A stretch of 42,221 bases of DNA from Oidiodendron maius Zn (taxonomy: Eukaryota; Ascomycota; Leotiomycetes; Myxotrichaceae), in the NCBI GenBank assembly GCA_000827325.1, contig KN832918.1, positions 1 to 42,221 of the forward strand. Direction: 5' to 3'. The notes under the pieces were generated by a model that made no database searches, was not told the origin of the DNA, and saw nothing but the letters and a program-made list of their open reading frames with translations. Below are positions 13,309 to 24,715 of the stretch, in pieces (positions within the stretch are counted from its first letter, which is position 1; each line of letters opens with the position of its first letter). Position numbers and translations under genes: made by a program.

Positions 13309-13868
13309 TTTTCTAGTTTGGGTAGTATCCTACCTCTTACCTGGATTTCCACCTACTCTCCTTCTCCTTTACCCAGCCTTTAATACTCTCTTACCAGTTC
13401 CCTACTTCCTGTATTATTTCTTTTTCCTACTCTCCTACCAAATATTATTTCGGGGCACCGGACGCGTTTTCCGCGTTCCTTACCTTAACGCGTGGCGCGC
13501 GAATCCTCATTTCCACACACATGACTTACCCCAAGTTACCCCAAGTCCGTAAAGTCCGACAGCGACGAAAACATGCAATCTATAAGTTCTAATAATGGTA
13601 ATTGAACCTACGGATTCCCTAACCTCTACAGCGTCCTTTTATACCAATTTAGAGTTGTTTTAGCGTTCTAATTAAATTGCCAGTCTGCCCCAAAATCTAA
13701 TCCCTAGCCTGCCCCCTTCGCCTAAATTTCCTAAAATATCCGACACTCTAATTGGTCTATAATCGATAGGCTGCACTCGCTGTAGCAGACAATTGTGGAT
13801 AGGCTGCGCTCGCTGTAGCAGACAATTGTGGATAGGGATAGTTTCGAGAAACTGAATCAAGCCTTCCT
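13309..13868. other. Intergenic; boundary of the RIP block, ACGCGT boxes
   Basis: This is the transition from AT-rich repeat to normal sequence. It holds two ACGCGT hexamers (13463-13468, 13489-13494) upstream of the decayed OrsD-type start, and a 33-bp direct repeat close to the end of the transporter gene. No convincing gene is seen. Confidence 0.4.
13765..13830. repeat. Two tandem copies of a 33-bp repeat
   Basis: A 33-bp unit starting GATAGGCTGC at 13765 is repeated at 13798 with a single base change (CACTCG versus CGCTCG). A partial third start follows at 13831. It lies about 40 bp downstream of the transporter stop codon on the minus strand, so it would fall in that gene's 3' untranslated region. 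Confidence 0.85.
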
Positions 13869-15812
13869 TCAAACCCTGCCAGCATACTCCTCGGCCGCCG
13901 TATAGTTGGCCTTCTCTAAGGCTAATACCTTCACATTTTCTACTGCCTCTTTTCCATCAAAAGTTTGTGAGATTTCTTCTAGTGTAGAGCCTTGTGTTTC
14001 GATAAAAAAGAAAAACACAATGATCAACTTTTTGAATGCAGACGTCAGCTTGTTTATTCTCTCTTAACTCCTATCACAAGGGATATATTTGGTACCGGAG
14101 ATGATAATTAAGCATGGGAAGCATTCTGACGTACCTCAATAACAAGCCACACTTCATAAAATATGTAGTATTTCCATCCGAGTCGTTCAATCCCAATAGG
14201 ATTGACATATTGGCCAAAGAACAGAGCACACGAAATAGAGAGATTTAGAACCGTAAGTCCTTTGGCACGGAGATGGTAAGGAAGAATCTCTGCGGGATAG
14301 GCGACATTCAAAGACACCCTCCATCTATCAGTTCATCAATGATATATCCTGAATAACATTATGACTTACCAGACAATATTATAGAAGAAGGAGTGGAAGA
14401 ATATCATGCAGATGACCCCAGACCCGATCGATGCACTTCCGGTCCGATTTTGAATTGCAGTCAAGGCGATCCAAATGGCGAACGTGCAGACCATAACAGA
14501 GTTTGAGAGCAGGAATAGTGGTCGCCGACCAAACCTGTCAACAAGGAAAGCAGCGCCACTGGCTTCAACCCAGTTTGTAACAGCGTATATACCGTTGATT
14601 TTGTTCTGGAAAGTGGGATCCGTGATTCCGATATCGTTAAGTACTTTACTATTTAGAGTTACAATTTGATAAACAGTCAATGCTAGGTGTAATTTACCCT
14701 AAATAGTAACTCACAAGGCCTGTTCCACTGAGCTGTGAGAAGAGGCCGCATGAAATACAGATAAGCATGCGCCTGCGGTTTCCAGCTATGACGTGTTAGA
14801 GTTGCAAGATGTGAAATTTGAGCTGACTTACGAGTCTTAAAAAGGTCCTTCCATTGACTCTTTGCAGACTCTTTTTCTAACCTCAATGAGGCTCGAATTT
14901 CCGAAAATTCGAACCTAAGCCACTCGCTCTCGGGATTCCCGTTGGCGTGATATTTAGTCATAATAGCTAGGGCCTTTTCATTCTGATCGCGGGATATGAG
15001 AAACCTGGGACTCTCGGGCAGAAACCAAATGAGTACGACTTGTATGAAGCTAGGGATAAATTGGAAAAGACTCGGAAGTCGCCAGCTCAAGTTACTTTGG
15101 AGCTGGAGTGTGCCGAACGTGGTCCATGCCGCAATAGTTGAACCGAAATACCAAAAGGTATTATAGACTGCGGTGAGTTTGCCCCTTTGCTGAGGGTGGC
15201 ATAACTCAGTGATCAAGAGCGGCGAGGCCACAGCACTTATACCGCTGCCCATTCCGACTGTGGAAATCTGGTAAGCGTCATTTCAATTGTTGTTATCATG
15301 TTAGAGGCATACTAAAGTATCGTCCAGCGATAAACATGCCGATGTTGCGAGCACCAGACTGTAGTCCAACGCCAAGTGCCACAATAAGACAACCTATGAA
15401 AATAGTCTTCTTTCTCCCTAGCTTGTCTGATAGATTTGGCGCAAATGGCAAGGCACAAACTCCGCCAACAGACTGAATTGCATTTAACAGACCCTGTGTG
15501 GACCCGTGTGGATTGTGAAAGTCTAGGAGAGTGAGACGTTAGCTAATTCCTAAAGGGTGGCTGCGTAGAGTTTGCCGTACAATCTTGCCAATAGGTCAAC
15601 GTCTGCAGGCCATTCATCATGGAGCCGTCGTATCCATTAGTAGCAGAGCTCAGGACGGCGATGAAAATAAGGAAGTAGAGACGAAGGAGGCCTCCATCTT
15701 GAAACCACCACTTGTCTACTTGATCATGCGTGAGAGGCTCAGCCGCTATAACATGCTCTTCGCCCGCATGTTGCACGGGGGCGGTACTGTCTCTTTCTTG
15801 AGTGTTGGTCAT
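13869..15812 (-). CDS. MFS sugar transporter (lactose/cellodextrin permease-like), 7 exons
   Basis: A plasma-membrane proton-sugar symporter of the fungal sugar porter family. Hand splicing gives exons 15581-15812, 15313-15522, 14832-15257, 14698-14785, 14370-14648, 14135-14318 and 13869-14027. All introns are GT-AG, 46-107 nt, and the frame stays open for 525 residues, the usual length. Family marks include GYDGSMMNGLQTLTYWQDYF (about residues 60-79), DKLGRKK (about 110), ELCHPQQRG (about 165), LPESPRFL (about 227), YYLGKVLNDIGIT, VDRFGRRPLF and a C-terminal FIETQG in place of the classic PETKG. The start at 15812 gives a hydrophilic N-terminus before the first membrane segment. It is divergent from the GH1 gene across a shared promoter, which suggests a disaccharide substrate; glucose or another hexose cannot be excluded. 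Confidence 0.93.
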
Positions 15813-15931
15813 TGTTTTGTGTCGTAACTGCTGGGAGACGAATTCTTACTTTGGGGTCAAATAAAAGTGGTTAATATCAGTCCCCTCTACACCACTCGAG
15901 TTCACGTCGGCGATCGTGGACTTATATATTT

Positions 15932-15948
15932 GTGGAGGTTAACCCCAG
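15932..15948. promoter_or_regulatory. Paired CreA-type sites (inverted SYGGRG)
   Basis: GTGGAG at 15932-15937 and, on the other strand, CTGGGG at 15943-15948 both match the CreA consensus SYGGRG and face each other five bases apart. Closely paired CreA sites are the arrangement usually found to be functional in Aspergillus promoters. They lie about 120 bp upstream of the transporter start, so carbon catabolite repression of the transporter is likely. Confidence 0.5.
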
Positions 15949-16184
15949 ACTGACCACCCATTAGACCCTAAGATCCCCAGATCTAGGCCAAAGGCGGAGA
16001 TTGAATCGTCGCCCTCGGAATGTAGCGCAGATCTACAGTACAGAGGACAGGCCCTCTGATAGAGCTACTTATAATGTGAAGCGCTCCAATAACGAACTGG
16101 ACGACGCGCGGAGAAGTTGAGCTCAAGGAGTCAACCAGCCTTACGTTTATGGCATATAATGTTTTAGGATTGGGGTTTTGTTTA

Positions 16185-16191
16185 GGCTAAA
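16185..16191 (+). promoter_or_regulatory. GGCTAAA box (XlnR-type)
   Basis: GGCTAAA is an exact match to the core bound by the Aspergillus (hemi)cellulase activator XlnR. A single 7-mer is weak evidence, but its place in a promoter of a beta-glucosidase and sugar transporter makes it relevant. Confidence 0.35.
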
Positions 16192-16324
16192 TGCGGATAA
16201 AGTCAACGCCGACACTTATTGTCCATGTCTTGCCAGCGACGCTACCGCATGGGTCATTTGGGAAAGCTTCAAGAGTCCAATCAAAGTCCTATGGCCCTTG
16301 CAATATATAGCGAGGATCCGAGAT

Positions 16325-16341
16325 CGGAATATCTCACTCCG
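16325..16341. promoter_or_regulatory. Gal4-type CGG-N11-CCG site
   Basis: CGG at 16325-16327 and CCG at 16339-16341 are separated by exactly 11 bases, the spacing bound by Gal4 and by some related Zn2Cys6 activators of plant-polysaccharide genes in filamentous fungi. It is 406 bp from the GH1 start and about 510 bp from the transporter start, so it could serve both genes. Confidence 0.5.
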
Positions 16342-16746
16342 ACACACCATGTGACTGACGTAAGGAGAATCGCGTAGAATTATAAGCCTTGCCGCGATAT
16401 TCTAAAGTCTAGTTTCTTTCATTATCTTCATTCTTCGCACAAGATCGACGATTCTATATTCACAAAGGAGCTCATCTAGGCACATGAAGCGGACACGTAA
16501 GACAAGGCACCGCCAAAAGTTAGAATAAAATCTCAATCGTACGAGCTCTCGGTTGAGGACAGGCTGAAAGGTAACTTCCTCCTCTGCTTCCAGTGAAGGG
16601 TCCTTCCACTTTCACTGGGAGAAATTAGTTAAAGAATATCTTAGTTCGGTCGCGACGGCATACAGCTGCATTCCAACTTAACAGAGAGAAGAATTGGAAG
16701 TTACCATACTCTGTCCGAGGATTTATATCGCGACAGATTGTCAATT

Positions 16747-18476
<1,730 letters not shown>

Positions 18477-19969
18477 GGGAGAGTAGAGATAGGTGACTAG
18501 ATTGTGCTCTAAATAGGATCATGCTTGGCTTCTTCCGTGCTGCAAAATATCTGTCAACCAAATACATAATAAATTTACCTCCTACAGGGCGGTACGGATT
18601 CTCCTAGTGTGTATTAGGCAAGCCCGGTTATAGCTGGTGTTCCGTTCGGCATGCGCTTTGCAGACTTTGGTCCCATACTATTGCGCACGTGGCACGGGGT
18701 ACTCGAGGAGTAACGCGTGCCTAGTACCATGGAATTCCACTACAAAGTCGATGCGCGATATCCTGATGGCCAGGAATGTCATCAAGGTGCTCAGTAAGGA
18801 CAATGACGGACAACTACTGGCTGACCGGGATTATGCCTCAAGCATAGGCTAAGATTCAAGAGAAGATTCACAGGATGTAATTATATACTAGGCTAACTAT
18901 ATAAGAATCTACTATCAACTAATCACATAATTACTATAGAGTACTTAATATAGATTGGAGTTTAATCTAGCTTTAGGCAAGATCGATAATACTATAGGGT
19001 TTTATAGAAGTATTTTGAATCTTATAGACTTATAATAGATCATATATAAGAGTCTTGAAGTAAACTAACTGTACTAAAGTATACTAGTATAATGCTATTA
19101 TACTTTATATATACCTATAGCCTATATTATACCAATATTTTCTATACTAGTATAGATAGATTTTCTACTTAAAAACTATAGTATAGTTGTATAATATCTA
19201 TAGATATATAAGGCTCAAAAATATAAGCTCTCTAAGCAGTATTATATATATTTATATATATATATATACTTACTATTAAGTATCTAAATGTTTCTTAATT
19301 AAATATACTATAAAGTATAAGTCTAAGATATATATATATCTAAGGCTACTAGCTATAGTTAATGTCTAATAAAGTATAAAATAGACTAATAAAGTATATT
19401 TTAAGATATATTAGAGTATTTACTTTTAATATAATATTAATTAAGGTTTTAATTATATATAATATATCCTTTAGAATTTAGAGGATTTATATAAGTTAAT
19501 AAGATATTAAATAGATCTATATAAAAAGGCCTTTACTTTAGTATTGACTAGGGCTTCAAGCACATATGTCACGATGTCTCAGGATTAGTGGCAATATACA
19601 CAATAGTATACGACTGTATAGTCGTAATGGCTTACGCATGTTGCTACATAAGCAGGCATATAATAAGCGTTGTGTTCTGTAGTCTAAACCCCTCAGTTGT
19701 CTCTGCATCACTTAAAGTTATCCACTGCTTTCGGCATTCTGCTATGCCGAAAGCCTATAGTCAATATAACTGAGTTTCACCTTGATCCGACTACAACCTG
19801 TGCACCTATATTGCCTCTGATTAAGAGTTTCTATATAGATACTAAAATAAAAAGATAGTAGAGATTATAAATTTAATATATAAATAGAGAATAGTAGTCT
19901 ATACTATCAGCCTCTTATCGCTTATTTTATTTGTTAGGCTAAGTGAGATATAGCAAGAGAATTCTAACA
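18477..19969. other. Intergenic with AT-rich RIP-like segment (about 18870-19560)
   Basis: The first 400 bp have normal composition. A 71-codon ORF at 18637-18852 resembles nothing I recognise and is probably chance or a relic. From about 18870 to 19560 the sequence is TpA-rich and CpG-poor like the left block, probably an old RIP-hit repeat fragment. A hairpin is annotated separately at 19727. Confidence 0.5.
19727..19754. repeat. Perfect 11-bp inverted repeat (hairpin)
   Basis: GCTTTCGGCAT (19727-19737) is followed by a 6-base loop and its exact complement (19744-19754). It stands at the edge of the AT-rich segment about 215 bp beyond the stop codon of the minus-strand propeller gene. It could be a transposon remnant or a transcript-end structure; nothing decides which. 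Confidence 0.75.
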
Positions 19970-20890
19970 TTAGCCAATTCTATGACGAACAGGATTGCCA
20001 GCAGAGTCCGAGGTAATCCATGTACCGTCGCCTAGAGGCTCGAAGTCGTAGACATCACGGGAATGCGATTCGAAACGTCCCATCGGTGTCCCAGTCCTCA
20101 AATCAACCTTGTGAAAGTGGTACCATTCCTGCCCGTCAGTCTCGCCCATGATAGTAACTATCGCAAGGTCTGAACCCAGAAAGCCACCGCTCCAGTCCAC
20201 GGACAATCCATCGGACTGAGGTTCAAAAGCTGTGACAGGTACAGATAGCATCACCTCGCCACTGGCAACGGAATGGAAAGAGACATCGGCTTGACCGTGG
20301 TCTACTGTCATCAACAACTGGCCATCCAGTGTCAAGTCAATCAGGCAACGATCGTCCCATTCATAGGGATGTAAGTTTATGGTGCTGCCGCTGAGTTTTA
20401 CCCGAAAGATTCTGGCCCCGTCCTGACCCTCGCCCACATTGAATAAGATATGTTGCCCGTCTGGATGTTGCATGAATTGAGCACTGTGGCCGGACGTGTC
20501 CAGCTCTGCCGTGGCAATCACTTCGCCATTGTCAACTCGCAATACTACTAACAGGTCTGGACCACGATCCGCCATCATGTCGGGGCGATAAATCCACAAT
20601 AAATCCCCGTCATGGGAGAACATGCAGCTGGGAATATGTCCATGGCGACGAGTCGAACGAGGCTCTAGGTTGTATGTCCATAGTAATGTGCCCCCCAGGC
20701 CTATACATGCTACACTATGGCGGGTGGTGTAAGCGGCTCTACTTGGGCCGTGGGTGGCTGTATGGTTCATAATCTTGTTCGTGGACTGGACAGGGTAGAT
20801 TGCCAGTGGTTGTAACAATCCATCGACGTTGCGAAGAATCCGATAAACCCGTATCTCCCCGTCCAGGTAGCGTGTAGTGATTTGCTTCAT
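19970..20890 (-). CDS. Beta-propeller (WD-like) protein, intronless, function unknown
   Basis: A single uninterrupted frame of 306 residues from the ATG at 20890 (MKQITTRYLDG). An in-frame ATG at 21025 would add 45 residues, but that extension looks like 5' leader. The body has repeated Asp-Gly turns and beta-strand-like blocks typical of propeller blades: CMFSHDGDLLWIYRPD, FMQHPDGQHILFNVGEGQDG, LIDLTLDGQLLMTVDHGQAD, GDGTWITSDSAGN. There is no signal peptide from the second start. Content is clearly GC-richer than the flanks and no stop interrupts it, so it is probably expressed. The text reminds me of actinobacterial hypothetical propeller proteins with DDR-LIDL and MTVDHGQ motifs, which together with the absence of introns raises horizontal transfer; this is unverified. 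Confidence 0.75.
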   Translation of the reverse strand: MKQITTRYLDGEIRVYRILRNVDGLLQPLAIYPVQSTNKIMNHTATHGPSRAAYTTRHSVACIGLGGTLLWTYNLEPRSTRRHGHIPSCMFSHDGDLLWIYRPDMMADRGPDLLVVLRVDNGEVIATAELDTSGHSAQFMQHPDGQHILFNVGEGQDGARIFRVKLSGSTINLHPYEWDDRCLIDLTLDGQLLMTVDHGQADVSFHSVASGEVMLSVPVTAFEPQSDGLSVDWSGGFLGSDLAIVTIMGETDGQEWYHFHKVDLRTGTPMGRFESHSRDVYDFEPLGDGTWITSDSAGNPVRHRIG

Positions 20891-21887
20891 GCTGAATCCA
20901 AAAAAGATGGAAGTTAACGAAAAACGAAGTGGCCACCCGAGTTGTGAGTTGGGTAAAAGGGAAAAAATTAATCGAAAAAATGGAGAAAGGTGTAGAAGCC
21001 TCGATGTCGAGGTTACCGAGCGCAAGCGACTACCTCAATGTGGCTAGGTCAACTAAGTGATATCACCTGGATACCAACAGAATATAAGTACTAGGTACTG
21101 AGCAATATCTACTGCTTACCTGCTGCTGCCTCAGAATGTCTCTGGTACACACAATTTTTTTTTAAGAATAATGCACTTCCTTGGAGCGCAGACGGTTGGG
21201 GCTGAGTATATTATAGCGAGTTTGGGCTATTATAGAATACCACAACGAGAGGTTAGCATGAGCAAAGGTAGAGAGTTTGCGGCCTGCCGCGATAGCACAT
21301 AGTTGAATAGTATCCATAATTATCGAAAGTCCAACGAGATCGCGAGAAAAGAGTGAATACTAGTGGTAAAAAGATGTCAGGGGCCAGTTCGGTTGGCGAC
21401 TCCATGGAAAGCTTTGGAAGGCGATAGAAAGATGGCGAGCCACCCGTGCTTAGCCCTAAGCACGGGAGGAGGGACCCGTGCCTGAATGAGTCTCTGGTTG
21501 ATTCCGTGCCGTTGAGAACAACCCCGCCACCCATTAAGGCACTTAAATGGCCTTGGTTGTTCACCACCACATTTAAAGAATTTTCAGGCTCTGCAGCCCT
21601 CTCATATTCCTCCCAATTGCCAATACGAGAAAAAGACGGCCCTGATCCTGAATACTAGTGACCATTATTAACTGGACTGAGATTCACGTACCACCACTTG
21701 GTTCGTGCGCACCGATGGCGGAGAAGCATAGATGGGTGACTTCTTCAAAGGCAATCACTATTACACCACGAACAGATGCTCCACTTGGTAGTCCTGGATT
21801 TACGTCCCGGCTCTGGAACCAGCGGAGCATATAACTGTACACAAGCAACACAAGTACAGACCCAGGGCCGTGCAGACTGTTCCGCTC
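20891..21887. other. Intergenic; palindrome at 21443, no supported gene
   Basis: Overlapping short ORFs on both strands (for example 21253-21570 minus and 21684-21902 minus) show no recognisable motif. The 24-bp palindrome is annotated separately. The right part leads into the CDK pseudogene. Confidence 0.4.
21443..21466. repeat. 11-bp palindrome with 2-bp spacer
   Basis: CCCGTGCTTAG (21443-21453) is followed after CC by its exact complement CTAAGCACGGG (21456-21466). A further ACCCGTGC lies a few bases downstream, near 21472-21479. The shape recalls fused terminal inverted repeats of a small DNA transposon, but no element is visible. Confidence 0.75.
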
Positions 21888-22266
21888 ATGGCCAACAGAC
21901 AACCAAGTTCATTTCAGCAGTTGGAGAAGCTAGGAGAAGGCACCTATGCTACAATACAAGCATAATTTCATCGTGAATGCCCCTCAGGATTTGGGAAGGA
22001 TTCTACCGCAGATTGGACCCCTTGGTATTGATCTGCTTGGTAAGTTGTTACAGCTGAGGCCAGAGTTACGGATCAGTGCTGCAGATGCCTTGCATCACCC
22101 GTGGTTCGACGACCTGATACATACGGCAGTCAGCAGCACCCATCGAGTTAGGCACACAGGTGGAAGTGTACTGTCCAGGTTCATAGGGGGGATTGCAGGC
22201 TCTTGCACCTCAAAACACCTCCCACGATTCGGAATTTTCCCCATACCAAAATGTTACATATTATGA
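21888..22266 (+). pseudogene. PhoA/PHO85-type cyclin-dependent kinase with internal deletion
   Basis: From ATG 21888 the frame reads [15 protein letters not shown], the N-terminus and start of the glycine-rich loop of Aspergillus PHO85-family kinases, and soon meets a TAA. Within a few bases another frame takes up the C-terminal lobe: [20 protein letters not shown], then [18 protein letters not shown]. Everything between, about 200 or more residues including the catalytic Lys, HRDLKPQN and DFG regions and the activation loop, is missing. The two ends are joined out of frame at about 21947-21953. It cannot encode a kinase. Identity at both ends is high, so the copy is probably a fairly recent duplicate of the housekeeping gene. 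Confidence 0.85.
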
Positions 22267-23091
22267 AGTATGAGTTAAAGGCGCTCCGATATATTGCGCA
22301 AACGAGTCACTTTCCCCCTGTCGCCTTCTCGCTCTGTCCAGACCCGGCGTTTTGCCCTCCTCCATTGCTCTGGTCAGTGTCCCTACTCACACCAGTCGAA
22401 CCTGCATTCCCTCCAGCATTGGTATTATTTACTGCACGATCTGCTGCGCTTTGAGCCCTCGCGGCAATCCCGTGCGAGGACATGTCGCCACCGGACTTAG
22501 CCTGTGGGTGACCGTACAGTTAGGGAGAGTGAAGGCTAACTTATTACAGTGGGTGGCTTACCTGGGATGACTGGATCCGTCCAGAGTCGGATTCTGATGT
22601 GTGATGCACCATGTTTGGGCTCGACTAAAGACCTAAGGAGACAAGGAGCTTAATATGGGAATTAAGCAGTGCAGTTCAATGCGGTTGAGATAGGTACTGC
22701 CAGTAGGGCAGAGATCCTGTTGTGTTTAAGTATACATGATACCGTTATGTCTCACGATCAGACGTCATCTCAAACACCGACCTCAGCGAATATTTCCTCG
22801 CCACTGGCATTCTCAACAGCACTGCAGCCTCTTCAAAATTACTGGCTGGGTCTCCTTTAGTTTCCGTTCCCTTGGAGACTCTCTTGGTATCTCTGCCAGG
22901 AACTATCGATGAGAACCTCCGATTTTTGGGAGTAGCATTTTTGGGGATTATTGTATCGCTAGAGGCATGATAGGTAAGGCTTAAATGGCTGCCGATTAAG
23001 CTCAGGGCTATTGCTTCGAGCTATATTTGCCGCGATGACTGTGTGATCGGCGCTGGTGCTGTGCGCTGAGCTACTTTACTTCCTTCTGATC
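22267..23091. other. Intergenic, no supported gene
   Basis: Several short overlapping plus-strand ORFs (22203-22860) lack any motif and have no preferred frame. Nothing else is recognised. Confidence 0.4.
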
Positions 23092-23779
23092 TCACTTTTG
23101 CTTCCGTAGCCGTCCTTGCTGCTTCTTCTTTTGTTGGCGACGGGATAAATCAGGAACAGCTACCACACGCCTTTTCATCTTCAAGTATAACCCCTTACTT
23201 CCGTCCTTTGCTACGCGACGTGCTTCAAGCTGCACCTCAAACTCGTCCACCAGCTCCTTTGCATGTCTTAGTGAATGTTGGGGCTCCAGTGTTGGGCACC
23301 ACTCCACCAAATAGTGCGGCACACCGTCGACATACTCTTTGCCTATGACTTTGCGGACTTCCCATTCCTGGTCGACATCTTCGATCTCTCCTGAAGACGA
23401 TTGGAGCCGTCCTAGGCACGCTGATTCCAATGTGGCAGGCGAAGTTCTAGAAGTGCTGACGGGTTGTCCCTCAATACAGCTGCATATGAAATCCTCATAC
23501 TTTGTGTCATCCACAGCTGGTGAACTACAAGGCTCTTCTAACAGGTGGCGGCATGGTCGCAGCTTCTGTTGAGCACGCGTCTGATTTGGAGGCTCGAAGC
23601 TCCGCCAGCGTAGGTGAGGCTCCTGTGCTACTCTGTCCAGGGCGACTCGTTGCAATACCGACTGGGCTAGGGCTAACTGACTTTGCCGTCGCAGGTAGCG
23701 GTAGAGCCACCGGACCATCCTGAATGAGCTGCCCCTCGTCCTCTTCGTCATCTCGCTCTCGAATATCTTTTGGCTTCAT
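23092..23779 (-). CDS. Chromodomain protein, model uncertain (frameshift or intron)
   Basis: The main frame (23092-23751, 219 residues) ends with a chromodomain at about residues 129-175: EWEVRKVIGKEYVDGVPHYL, VEWCPTLEPQHSL and AKELVDEFE, then a Lys/Arg-rich tail. Chromodomains bind methylated histone tails. Here the linker after VEW is shortened and the usual TWEP is TLEP, so the aromatic cage may be incomplete. Upstream, the best-looking text is in another frame: SAWYIASYFERYIANNQQ at about 23845-23780, continuing into MKPKDIRERDDEEDEGQ at 23779. So the true gene may start further up and be joined by an intron or have suffered a frameshift near 23.5-23.7 kb. It may be a transposon-derived or stand-alone gene; the assembly gap about 400 bp upstream hides the context. 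Confidence 0.55.
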
Positions 23780-24189
23780 CTGTTGATTATTTGCGATATA
23801 TCGCTCGAAATAACTTGCAATATACCAAGCTGAGTTCCGAGGCCTAAATCCTGCATGTGTTGAGGAAGGGCAGTCGTGTGGAGCGTGGGAGGTAATTCCA
23901 AAGGAACTGTCTTTCGTCTTGGCAACTCGAATATAGAAAGTACAGACTGAAACAGGCAGTGCAACTGAAGTCGAAATTTGTTGTTCTGAGTCGAGGTAGC
24001 CCAGACAATTCGAGTGTCTTCACAACGCCAGGTATTTCATCGCCTGTTTCTGTAAACGCCATTATAAGCCCTTTCTGATAGTGGGGATATAGAATATGGA
24101 GGATTTGCTGGCCTCCGCTGAGAAAAATATTCTTGGACGAAGTGAAGAGGCATTACAGCCATACGGTTGCTGTTACTAAGGCGGGGGGG

Positions 24190-24530
24190 NNNNNNNNNNN
24201 NNNNNNNNNNNNNNNNNNNNNNNNNNNNNNNNNNNNNNNNNNNNNNNNNNNNNNNNNNNNNNNNNNNNNNNNNNNNNNNNNNNNNNNNNNNNNNNNNNNN
24301 NNNNNNNNNNNNNNNNNNNNNNNNNNNNNNNNNNNNNNNNNNNNNNNNNNNNNNNNNNNNNNNNNNNNNNNNNNNNNNNNNNNNNNNNNNNNNNNNNNNN
24401 NNNNNNNNNNNNNNNNNNNNNNNNNNNNNNNNNNNNNNNNNNNNNNNNNNNNNNNNNNNNNNNNNNNNNNNNNNNNNNNNNNNNNNNNNNNNNNNNNNNN
24501 NNNNNNNNNNNNNNNNNNNNNNNNNNNNNN
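24190..24530. other. Assembly gap (341 N)
   Basis: A run of N from 24190 to 24530 is bounded by seven G on the left and eleven G on the right. Probably a homopolymer or repeat the assembler could not cross. Translations across it are meaningless. Confidence 0.99.
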
Positions 24531-24715
24531 GGGGGGGGGGGTGTTGGAGGTTCAGAGAGTGCGAGCAAGCGATGTGGAAATATGGGCATCAGTTTAACCC
24601 GGTAATTTATCGACGGCTGAAATGAGTCCGTTACCGAACCGTAATATGGGATTCGGAAATCTCGAAAGCGTTTTCGAATTTGGAATTGCACTGCCGTATC
24701 TCAAGAACCCAACAT

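Larger units (their letters stand above)
15813..16746. promoter_or_regulatory. Bidirectional promoter between sugar transporter and GH1 gene
   Basis: This 934-bp spacer separates the two divergent start codons, and no ORF is supported in it. It contains an AT-rich TATA-like stretch near 15921-15930 suited to the transporter, CCAAT boxes (for example CCAATCA near 16275), and the three sites annotated separately. The arrangement fits co-regulation by carbon source: induction by a Zn2Cys6 activator and repression by CreA. Function is inferred from motifs only. Confidence 0.65.

Noticed and set aside
18637-18852. 71-codon ORF after the GH1 gene
   Set aside because: No family recognised and no splice-compatible extension; kept only as part of the intergenic note.
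22203-22570. Overlapping plus-strand ORFs after the CDK relic
   Set aside because: Three frames are open over the same GC-richer stretch and none has protein-like motifs.
24133-24691. ORFs crossing the run of N
   Set aside because: They are artefacts of translating unknown bases.
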